64,000 nucleotides of DNA from the NCBI RefSeq assembly GCF_011758765.1, contig NZ_JAANOU010000001.1:2604001-2668000 (forward strand), read 5' to 3'. Origin of the DNA: Amycolatopsis viridis (GTDB lineage: Bacteria > Actinomycetota > Actinomycetes > Mycobacteriales > Pseudonocardiaceae). The position numbers and the translations under genes were made by a program. The notes under the pieces are model-generated. The model was given only the letters and a program-made list of their open reading frames with translations, did no database searches and was not told the origin of the DNA. Positions 58,578 through 64,000 of this stretch are shown piece by piece. The stretch's first letter is position 1, and each line of letters begins with the position of its first letter.

Positions 58578-59686
58578 CCACGCCGGTGGTGATCGCGGCC
58601 CGGCGCACCGCGATCGGCACCGCGTTCGGTGCGCTGCGCGGGGTCGCCGCCGACGAGCTGGCCGCGCCCGTGCTGCGCGCCGCGCTCGACGACGCCGGCC
58701 TGGACACCGTCGACGACGTGGTGCTGGGCAACGTGTTCGGCCCCGGTGGCAACGTCGCGCGGGTCGCCGCGCTGCGCGCCGGTCTGGGCAGCGGGGTGCC
58801 CGGGGTGACGATCGACCGGCAGTGCGCCAGCGGCCTCGCCGCGATCACCCTGGCCGCCGCGATGATCCGCGCCGGGGAGGGCGAGGTCTACCTCGCCGGC
58901 GGCGTGGAAAGCGCCTCAACCGCGCCGTTTCGCGCCTGGCGCGTGGACGGCAGCACCGAGCCGGGGGAGTTCTACACGCGGGCACCGTTCGCCCCCGCCG
59001 AGATCGGCGACCCGGACATGGGCCCGGCCGCGGACCTGGTGGCGGCGCAGGCGGGCATCTCCCGGCAACGGCAGGACGCCTTCGCCGCCCGCAGCCACGC
59101 CCGGGCCGTCGCGGCCCAGCGGGCCGGCCGGTTCGACGCGGAAATCGTGCCGGTGCGCGGGGTGGTGCGCGACGAGCGCCCGCGCGCGAACTTCACCGCG
59201 GACCGGCTGGCCCGGTTCCGCCCCGCGTTCACCCCGGACGGCACCGCGACGGCGGCCAACTCGTGCGGCATCAACGACGGCGCGGCGGCCGTGCTGATCG
59301 TCAGCGAGCGGGTGTGGCGGCGGCTCGGGGTGCCGGGGTTGCGGCTGACCGGGTCGGCGACCTCGGCGGTGGACCCGAACCGGCTCGGGCTGGGCGCGGT
59401 GCCGGCGATGAGGCGCGTGCTGGACCGGACGCCGGACGTGGTGGAATTCACCGAGGCGTTCGCCGGGCAGGCACTGGCCTGCCTGGACGCGGCCGGTGTC
59501 GACGAACGGACCGTGAGCCCGGACGGCGGCGCGATCGCGCTCGGGCACCCGTGGGGGGCCTCCGGCGCTGTGCTGGTCGTGCGGCTGTTCGGCACACTGG
59601 TGCGGCAGCGCGCGGGCGGATGCGGCCTGGCCGCGTTGTCCGCGGGCGGCGGCGTGGGTGTGGCGACGATGTGGGAGACCGGATGA
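58574..59686 (+). CDS. Thiolase-family protein with Cys-to-Ser at the second active-site cysteine
   Basis: 370 aa. The acyl-accepting Cys is intact (DRQCASGL, Cys84), as are NSCGINDGAAA and the GHPWGASGA His. The C-terminal motif that normally reads C-x-GGG reads ALSAGGGVG, with Ser near residue 356 in place of the acid/base Cys. Biosynthetic and degradative thiolases both need that Cys, so the activity may be altered (hydrolysis, or use of a different acceptor). 4-nt overlaps join it to the ligase upstream and bioM downstream. Confidence 0.87.
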   Translation: MTTPVVIAARRTAIGTAFGALRGVAADELAAPVLRAALDDAGLDTVDDVVLGNVFGPGGNVARVAALRAGLGSGVPGVTIDRQCASGLAAITLAAAMIRAGEGEVYLAGGVESASTAPFRAWRVDGSTEPGEFYTRAPFAPAEIGDPDMGPAADLVAAQAGISRQRQDAFAARSHARAVAAQRAGRFDAEIVPVRGVVRDERPRANFTADRLARFRPAFTPDGTATAANSCGINDGAAAVLIVSERVWRRLGVPGLRLTGSATSAVDPNRLGLGAVPAMRRVLDRTPDVVEFTEAFAGQALACLDAAGVDERTVSPDGGAIALGHPWGASGAVLVVRLFGTLVRQRAGGCGLAALSAGGGVGVATMWETG

Positions 59687-60357
59687 TCGAGTTCGACGGC
59701 GTCGGGCACCGCTACGGCGAGCGGGTGGTGCTGTCCGATGTGGATCTCCGGATCCCGCAGCGGCGGGTGGCGTTCGTGGGCGCCAACGGGTCCGGCAAGT
59801 CCACCCTCGCCCGGATGATCAACGGCCTGGTCACCCCGGTGTCCGGCCGGGTGCTGGTCGACGGCCTGGATCCGGCGCACGAGGGCCGGGCGGTGCGGCG
59901 GCGGGTCGGGTTCCTGTTCACCAACCCGGACAGCCAGATCGTGATGCCCACCGCCGGCGAGGACGTGGCGTTCTCGTTGCGCCGGAGTGGACTGTCCACA
60001 ACGGAGCGTTCCCGGCGGGCCGCGGAGGTGCTGGAGCGGTACGGCCTCGGCGGGTACGCCGACCACCCGGCGCACCAGCTCTCCGGCGGGCAGAAGCAGC
60101 TGCTGGCGTTGTGCGCGATGCTGGTGCTGGAGCCGGACATCCTGGTCTGCGACGAACCGACCACGCTGCTGGACCTGCGCAACAAGCGGCGCTTCGCCGA
60201 GACGCTCGCCGGGCTGGATCAGCAGGTGGTGCTGGTGACGCACGACCTGGACCTGCTGGCGGGTTTCGACCGGGTGGTGGTGCTGGACGCGGGCCGGGTG
60301 GTGGCCGACGACGAGCCGGAACCGGCGATCGCGCACTACCGGAAGCTGATCGCGTGA
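59683..60357 (+). CDS. bioM: ECF transporter ATPase (BioM-like)
   Basis: 224 aa. Walker A GANGSGKST, Q-loop region FLFTNPDSQIV (the NPD-Q pattern specific to ECF ATPases), signature LSGGQKQLLALCAML, Walker B ILVCDEPTTLLD and switch THDLDLL. Works with bioN and the bioY S component in the same operon. Overlaps by 4 nt on both sides. Confidence 0.92.
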   Translation: MIEFDGVGHRYGERVVLSDVDLRIPQRRVAFVGANGSGKSTLARMINGLVTPVSGRVLVDGLDPAHEGRAVRRRVGFLFTNPDSQIVMPTAGEDVAFSLRRSGLSTTERSRRAAEVLERYGLGGYADHPAHQLSGGQKQLLALCAMLVLEPDILVCDEPTTLLDLRNKRRFAETLAGLDQQVVLVTHDLDLLAGFDRVVVLDAGRVVADDEPEPAIAHYRKLIA

Positions 60358-60953
60358 ACACCTGGTACGAGCCGGGTACGAGCCCGGTGCACCGCGCCCC
60401 GGCGGGCGTGAAGTTCGGGCTGCTGCTGGTGCTCGCGGCGGTGGTCTTCGTGCTGCGGTCACCGTTGTGGCTCGGGGTGCTGTCCGGGGCCGCGCTGGCC
60501 GGGTACGTGCTCGCGCGGGTGTCGTGGCGGCGGTGCCGGGGGCTGCTGCGGTCGGCCGGGCTGCTCGTGGTGGTGGTGTTCGCGTTGCAGTGGTGGCTGC
60601 TCGGCCTCGAGCCGGCGGTGGTGGTGTGCTTGCGGATCGTCGCCGCGCTGGCCGCCGCGAACCTGGTGACCATCACCACGCGGGTGGCGGACCTGATCGC
60701 CGCGATCGAGCGTGGCCTCGGCCCGCTGCGGCGGTTCGGGGTGCGGCCGGAGCGGCTCGGTCTGCTGGCCGGCTTGACGCTCCAGGCGGTCGCGGCGCTG
60801 ACCGCCATCGCGGGCGAGGTCCGGGAAGCGGCCAAGGCGCGCGGAGCGGACCGGTCGGTGGTCGCGTTCACCGTTCCGTTCCTGGTGCGCACCCTGCGGC
60901 ACGCCGACGAGCTGGGGGAGGCGCTGGCCGCGCGCGGCGAGGGCGACCGCTGA
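60354..60953 (+). CDS. bioN: ECF transporter T component (BioN-like)
   Basis: 199 aa, about five membrane helices. Two Ala-Arg-Gly coupling motifs of EcfT proteins are visible: AAKARGADRS and the near-terminal ALAARGEGDR. Connects the BioM ATPase to BioY. GTG 60354 overlaps bioM by 4 nt (GTGA). Last gene of the operon; the next gene has its own promoter 50 nt later. Confidence 0.9.
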   Translation: MNTWYEPGTSPVHRAPAGVKFGLLLVLAAVVFVLRSPLWLGVLSGAALAGYVLARVSWRRCRGLLRSAGLLVVVVFALQWWLLGLEPAVVVCLRIVAALAAANLVTITTRVADLIAAIERGLGPLRRFGVRPERLGLLAGLTLQAVAALTAIAGEVREAAKARGADRSVVAFTVPFLVRTLRHADELGEALAARGEGDR

Positions 60954-61003
60954 ACCCCGGCCCGTCGCGCGGATTCCGCCTGCGACGGCTGATCGCCGGC
61001 CAC

Positions 61004-61009
61004 TATCCT
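61004..61009 (+). promoter_or_regulatory. -10 box for a leaderless cyclase transcript
   Basis: TATCCT matches TANNNT and is followed by 6 nt and the GTG at 61016, with no Shine-Dalgarno. This supports that start and an independent transcript after bioN. Confidence 0.55.
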
Positions 61010-61015
61010 GGGCCG

Positions 61016-61792
61016 GTGACCGACGAGGCCCCCGGCGACCGCCGCAGCAGGCTCGGCCAGGCGCTGCGCGAGGTTGACCGGCACGAGAGCCTGCTGCGCA
61101 CGGCGCGGTTCGTGCGGCGGCTCGCTCCCGGCGACAGCGAGATGGGCGATCCGCTGTCGACCGCGGGCCGGCTGCCGTCGCACCGGCTGGCCCGCGCTCT
61201 GGCCGGCACCGCGGAGCCGAGTGTGCTCCGCGAACTCGGCCTGACCGCGGTGCAGGTGTGGCAGGCGTTCACCGCGTCGCGGCGCGCCACCGAGACCGCC
61301 GGGATCACCATCCTGTTCACCGATCTGGTCGGGTTTTCCACGTGGGCGCTGGACGCCGGGGACGACGCGGCGCTGCGGCTGCTGCGTGAGGTCGGCCGCG
61401 TCTGCGAGCCGGAGATCACCCGCCGCGGCGGACGGATCGTCAAACGCCTGGGCGACGGGCTGATGGCGGTGTTCGCGGATCCCGCTGCCGGTGTCGAGGC
61501 CGCGGTGGCGGCGTGTGCGCGGGTGGCGGAGCTGGAGATCTCCGGCCACCGGCCGAGCCTGCGGGCCGGTCTGCACGCCGGCACCCCGCGCAAATTGGGC
61601 CACGACTACCTGGGTGTGGACGTCAACGTGGCGGCGCGGGTGGCCGACGCCGCGTCCGGCGGCCAAGTGCTGATCTCCGGCCCGGTGCGCGAGGCGCTGG
61701 ACCCGCAGCGGTTCCCGGTGCGCCGCAAACGCTGGTTCCGCGCCAAGGGCACGCCGCGCGACTTGGAGATCTTCGCCGTGGAGACGGCGTAA
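61016..61792 (+). CDS. Class III adenylate/guanylate cyclase
   Basis: 258 aa. Residues 1-90 form a helical N-terminal region of unknown role (ELGLTAVQVWQAFTAS resembles MerR-like/adenylate-cyclase-associated domains). The catalytic domain has metal Asp residues in ILFTDLVGFSTW and VKRLGDGLMAVF and the transition-state Asn/Arg in VDVNVAARV, all intact, with the Lys and Asp typical of ATP selection. It should make cAMP. No membrane segment. GTG 61016 is set by the leaderless promoter; the open frame upstream is a shadow of bioN. Confidence 0.9.
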   Translation: MTDEAPGDRRSRLGQALREVDRHESLLRTARFVRRLAPGDSEMGDPLSTAGRLPSHRLARALAGTAEPSVLRELGLTAVQVWQAFTASRRATETAGITILFTDLVGFSTWALDAGDDAALRLLREVGRVCEPEITRRGGRIVKRLGDGLMAVFADPAAGVEAAVAACARVAELEISGHRPSLRAGLHAGTPRKLGHDYLGVDVNVAARVADAASGGQVLISGPVREALDPQRFPVRRKRWFRAKGTPRDLEIFAVETA

Positions 61793-62126
61793 CACGCACC
61801 GGAGCGACTGTCCAACGTGGACTGACGCGGATACGGCCGGCCGATGGGACGTCCCGGTGTGCGGGTGGGGTGCGCACCGGGTGGACCGGCCCGCCCGGAG
61901 CGCGCCGCGTGGGCCACCGGTTGCCCCGGGCTCGGTCCGGGCGCCTGCCCGGCACGGCCCACGAGCGCGGGATTCCCCGTCCCGGGGGGCGGCAAACTCC
62001 TCTGTGGACGTGGCCCGGTCCGCGCGCCGGGCATCCCCCGTTCTTGGGATTTCGCCTGGCGGCTGCGGGTGGACGCGTGCTAATTTCCGACCTCGCGTGG
62101 GCGTACACGACGCTGGAGGGGAACGT
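61793..62126. other. Non-coding region before a micro-ORF chain
   Basis: No ORF with coding character. TAATTT at 62081-62086 is a possible -10 box that would start RNA near 62093, about 34 nt before ATG 62127, which has GGAGGGG upstream. No clear -35 was found. Confidence 0.35.
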
Positions 62127-62162
62127 ATGTGTGCCGAGCCGGACCCGCGGGGCGCCCGATGA
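62127..62162 (+). CDS. 11-codon leader ORF
   Basis: Encodes MCAEPDPRGAR. GGAGGGG precedes it at good spacing and its TGA overlaps the ATG of the next ORF (ATGA, 62159-62162). That next ORF has no ribosome-binding site of its own, so it would depend on translation of this leader. Too short for homology. Confidence 0.4.
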   Translation: MCAEPDPRGAR

Positions 62163-62284
62163 GCGACCGCACCCCCATCTTCGACGACGTCGTCGCCGCG
62201 ATCGGGCTGGACTGGGCCGACGTGCAGGGTGGTGACGAGGCCCGGGCGGCCGCTGAGGACGCCGCGGAGGAGGTCGTCTCGTGA
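62159..62284 (+). CDS. 41-aa acidic small protein
   Basis: Starts MSDRTPIFDDVVAAIGLDWA and ends in an Ala/Glu-rich helix-like tail (ARAAAEDAAEEVVS). Amphipathic and acidic, no Cys, no signal. Coupled to the 11-codon ORF by ATGA and ends with a GTGA overlap to a further open frame. Function unknown. Confidence 0.45.
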   Translation: MSDRTPIFDDVVAAIGLDWADVQGGDEARAAAEDAAEEVVS

Positions 62285-62358
62285 CCCGGCAGGGGTCCGA
62301 TCGCGTGGAATCGGCCGTTGCGGTGGCGCCCTGCGGCGCGAGCGGTCATCCTGCGAGC

Positions 62359-62568
62359 ATGGCTGACGGGACCGAAGCCGGGCCGGACGAGCTCTTCTGG
62401 CAAATCGTCGAGGTGCTCCACGTACCGCGTTCGCTCGCCGAGCAGGAGCTCGCCCGCTCCCGCTCCGACGTCGCGAACGGCGCGGTGCGGCCGGGTGACC
62501 CGGCCGAACCCTACGCGCTGGCCTGGCGGCGCATCCGCACCCGGTGGGCGGGCCGCGAACTGGCCTGA
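62359..62568 (+). CDS. 69-aa hypothetical protein
   Basis: Begins MADGTEAGPDELFWQIVEVL and continues HVPRSLAEQELARSRSDV, helical and charged, with several Trp late in the sequence. CATCCT lies 6 nt before the ATG, an imperfect leaderless-type -10. The frame is also open from GTG 62281, which overlaps the 41-aa ORF by GTGA, but the 26 extra residues look non-coding. Family not recognised. Confidence 0.45.
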   Translation: MADGTEAGPDELFWQIVEVLHVPRSLAEQELARSRSDVANGAVRPGDPAEPYALAWRRIRTRWAGRELA

Positions 62569-63070
62569 GCCGGCCTCCCGGCGGCACGGCCGATCGTGCC
62601 CGCCGCTGCCCGCGGCGCGGGACGGCCGGGGGCACACCCGTCCGCCCCGGCGGTCCGGGTTCCGCACGCGCCCTCCCGCACCGTCACCCCGGCCGGGGAC
62701 CCGCCGCCGCGGCCGGCGTGACCGGCCCCACACCCACGGCGACGGGCGAACCCGGACCGGCCGCTCCGGCGGCGTACTGCTCGGTCGTCCCCGCGGCCGG
62801 GCGCGGGGAGCCGGACGGCGTCGACCGCGGTGACGCCCCTCAGCCGGCTGCTGCGTGCCCGGCAGGCTCACCCGGCCGGACATTCCGGGGAAGCGTGCCG
62901 GCCGCCGGGCCGCACCGTGGCCACCCCGCCGGGATCCCGGTCCCCGTCCGGATGCTGCCGTCCGGGCCCGCGGCCGAGCCCCGTCGGTGACCCGGCGGCC
63001 GGCGCGGCCGGGTCCGCCCCGCATCGGCGCGGCCCGGCGAGAAAGATCCACTGTGGACGGCAATGGCACA
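62569..63070. other. About 500 bp with no supported feature
   Basis: Extremely GC-rich, repetitive-looking sequence with open frames in all directions but no start signals, no consistent wobble bias and no recognisable protein. One TCCACTGTGGA palindrome lies at 63047-63057. Confidence 0.4.
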
Positions 63071-63091
63071 AAGTCCTCATTTTGGGGACTT
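63071..63091. promoter_or_regulatory. AAGTCC/GGACTT inverted repeat
   Basis: AAGTCC (63071-63076) and GGACTT (63086-63091) flank a T-rich centre, just upstream of a possible -35 TTGCCC (63097-63102). The A+T content is unusual here, which suggests an operator or a small hairpin. Confidence 0.35.
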
Positions 63092-63121
63092 CGGCCTTGC
63101 CCGACCGGCCCCGTCCAGGCG

Positions 63122-63284
63122 CATACTGGTGAGGCACGTGCGGGTGCTCGGGGCACCGCACGGGCGGGGAAAGCGGGTTCCGTCGGGGGATGGTGCCCGC
63201 AGGAGGTCGATGCCCGGCCGGTCGGGGCCGTGAAGGGCAGGCGGTCTCCGACGGCGGGCCGGCTTGGGGAAGCCGGCCCGCCGT
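63122..63284 (+). ncRNA. Candidate structured RNA
   Basis: CATACT (63122-63127) with TTGCCC 19 nt upstream is a plausible promoter. The following about 150 nt contains a strong stem near its start (CGTGCGG...CCGCACG, about 63137-63162) and ends in a 15-bp terminator stem. No ORF with coding character. I could not match it to a known riboswitch or RNA family. Confidence 0.35.
63251..63284 (+). terminator. 15-bp perfect hairpin with GGGG loop
   Basis: ACGGCGGGCCGGCTT (63251-63265) pairs perfectly with AAGCCGGCCCGCCGT (63270-63284). No long T-run follows, but hairpins without one are common terminators in this group. It isolates the metH promoter from upstream reading. Confidence 0.7.
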
Positions 63285-63319
63285 GCTGTGTGCGGGGGTG
63301 ACCACATCGCGGAACGGCC

Positions 63320-63349
63320 TTGGTGCCGTCGGCGGGCGTCTAGTACCGT
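63320..63349 (+). promoter_or_regulatory. metH promoter
   Basis: TTGGTG (63320-63325) and TACCGT (63344-63349) are spaced by 18 nt. The predicted start is near 63356, immediately before the first stem of the riboswitch aptamer, so the RNA would begin with the sensor. Confidence 0.6.
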
Positions 63350-63355
63350 GGCCGC

Positions 63356-63446
63356 AGGCCGAGAGGCGCTGCAACGGACCCGTGGTCCGCCACGCTCGGC
63401 CCCTTCCGTTCGCACCAAGGGCGCCTCCCGATGGATGGGAGGGCGC
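63356..63446 (+). promoter_or_regulatory. S-adenosylhomocysteine (SAH) riboswitch with RBS switch
   Basis: P1 GGCCGAG (63357-63363)/CTCGGCC (63395-63401); the conserved core GGCGCTGCAAC after P1; P2 CGGACC/GGTCCG with a 3-nt loop (63375-63389); CCACGCTCG closing the core; P3 CCCTT/AAGGG (63401-63421); pseudoknot GAGGCGC (63363-63369) with GCGCCTC (63421-63427). This follows the known SAH aptamer (GAGGAGCGCUGCAA...CUCG... and a GCGCUC-type 3' strand). GCGCCTCCC (63421-63429) can instead pair with the RBS GGGAGGGCGC (63437-63446, one bulged G). SAH binding would hold the pseudoknot and free the RBS, raising MetH. Confidence 0.85.
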
Positions 63447-63448
63447 TG

Positions 63449-64000
63449 GTGGACACGATCGCGGCACTGCGAGAAATCCTGGACCGGCGGGTGGCCGTGC
63501 TGGACGGCGCCTGGGGCACGACGCTGCAGGGGGCGGGCCTGACCCCGGCCGACTACCGCGGCGATCTGATCACCGACCACCCGCACGACGTCACCGGCGA
63601 CCCGGACCTGCTCAACCTCACGCGGCCCGACCTGATCCTCGACGTGCACCGGCGCTACCTCGCCGCGGGCGCGGACATCACCACCACCAACACGTTCACG
63701 GCCACGAGCATCGGCCAGGCCGACTACGGGCTGGGCCACCTGGTCCGCGAGATGAACGTGCGCGGCGCCCGGCTGGCGCGCCAGGCCGCCGACGAGGCCG
63801 GCGGGAAGTTCGTCGCGGGATCGATCGGCCCGCTCAACGTCACCCTGTCCCTGTCGCCGGAGGTCGACGACCCCGCCTACCGGGCGGTGACCTTCGACAA
63901 GGTGCGCGACGCCTACGCCGAGCAGATCGCCGCGCTCGCCGAGGGCGGCGTCGACCTGCTGCTGATCGAGACGATCTTCGACACGCTCAACGCCAAGGCC
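63449..64000 (+). CDS. metH: Methionine synthase, cobalamin-dependent (3' partial)
   Basis: 184 residues visible before the window ends, all within the N-terminal homocysteine S-methyltransferase barrel: [54 protein letters not shown] and [15 protein letters not shown] match MetH. It transfers the methyl from methyl-cobalamin to homocysteine. The zinc, folate, B12 and reactivation domains lie beyond the window. GTG 63449 is chosen over ATG 63431 because GGGAGGG ends 5 nt before it and that signal is the one controlled by the riboswitch. Confidence 0.95.
   Translation, partial: MDTIAALREILDRRVAVLDGAWGTTLQGAGLTPADYRGDLITDHPHDVTGDPDLLNLTRPDLILDVHRRYLAAGADITTTNTFTATSIGQADYGLGHLVREMNVRGARLARQAADEAGGKFVAGSIGPLNVTLSLSPEVDDPAYRAVTFDKVRDAYAEQIAALAEGGVDLLLIETIFDTLNAKA

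Noticed and set aside
62569..63070. Several 80-170-aa open frames on both strands
   Set aside because: No start signals, no consistent wobble bias and no protein-like composition; typical chance open frames of very GC-rich DNA.
63122..63284. Cobalamin riboswitch before metH
   Set aside because: The conserved B12-box and core sequences are absent; the element adjoining metH fits the SAH aptamer instead.
63431..63433. ATG 63431 as the metH start
   Set aside because: It lies in the loop before the RBS GGGAGGG; GTG 63449 is correctly spaced after it and matches the MetH N-terminus.

Overview
The window is high-GC DNA (roughly 72% by eye) with strong G/C third-position bias, GTG starts, 1-8 nt start/stop overlaps and several apparently leaderless promoters (TANNNT 6-7 nt before the start codon). 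Together with GlgE-pathway genes, PucR/ROK/FCD-GntR regulators and BioYMN, this points to a Pseudonocardiaceae actinomycete, most likely Amycolatopsis-like. That assignment is inferred from gene content and style, not from a search. I saw no tRNA, rRNA, CRISPR array, insertion sequence or phage gene.

Layout. 1-3570: sulfonate uptake and desulfonation (ssuC partial, ssuB, ssuA, ssuD). 3602-4585: serine hydrolase. 4575-8787: proline catabolism (proline dehydrogenase, pruA) read away from a PucR-type regulator, with repeated TTGTC sites between them. 8859-11442: FAD oxidase, then a 150-aa orphan and a TetR gene sharing a divergent operator. 11496-29721: nine alpha-glucan/trehalose genes on the minus strand (malQ, glgX, treY, treZ, second glgX, glgE, treS, maltokinase, glgB), followed by a divergent GH13 gene. 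These connect glycogen, malto-oligosaccharides, trehalose and maltose-1-phosphate. 31051-39525: mixed genes (DUF2235 hydrolase, CapA lipoprotein, a 1092-aa secreted sugar-dehydrogenase-like protein next to a Tat-exported isomerase, epoxide hydrolase).

39732-53553 is the most interesting block: twelve co-directional, nearly all overlapping genes. They are a ROK regulator, a ribose-type sugar ABC transporter, a Gfo/Idh/MocA dehydrogenase, an inositol-3-phosphate synthase homologue, and an Ebo-type set (UbiA-like EboC/SCO3242-type protein, TIM-barrel-EboA fusion, TatD-like EboB, EboE, EboF), ending in a second sugar isomerase. It looks like one regulated pathway importing a sugar or cyclitol and making or trafficking a cyclitol-linked, possibly prenylated metabolite. 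It ends in a 21-bp tandem repeat that can form several alternative terminator hairpins.

53774-55454: an FCD-GntR regulator followed by ACC deaminase. 55530-56699: AI-2E family permease. 56752-60953: bioY, acyl-CoA-synthetase-like gene, thiolase, bioM and bioN as one overlapping operon. 61016-61792: class III nucleotide cyclase. 61793-63448 has few genes but contains a chain of micro-ORFs, a candidate structured RNA with a 15-bp terminator stem, and a well-supported S-adenosylhomocysteine riboswitch directly before metH, which runs off the right edge.
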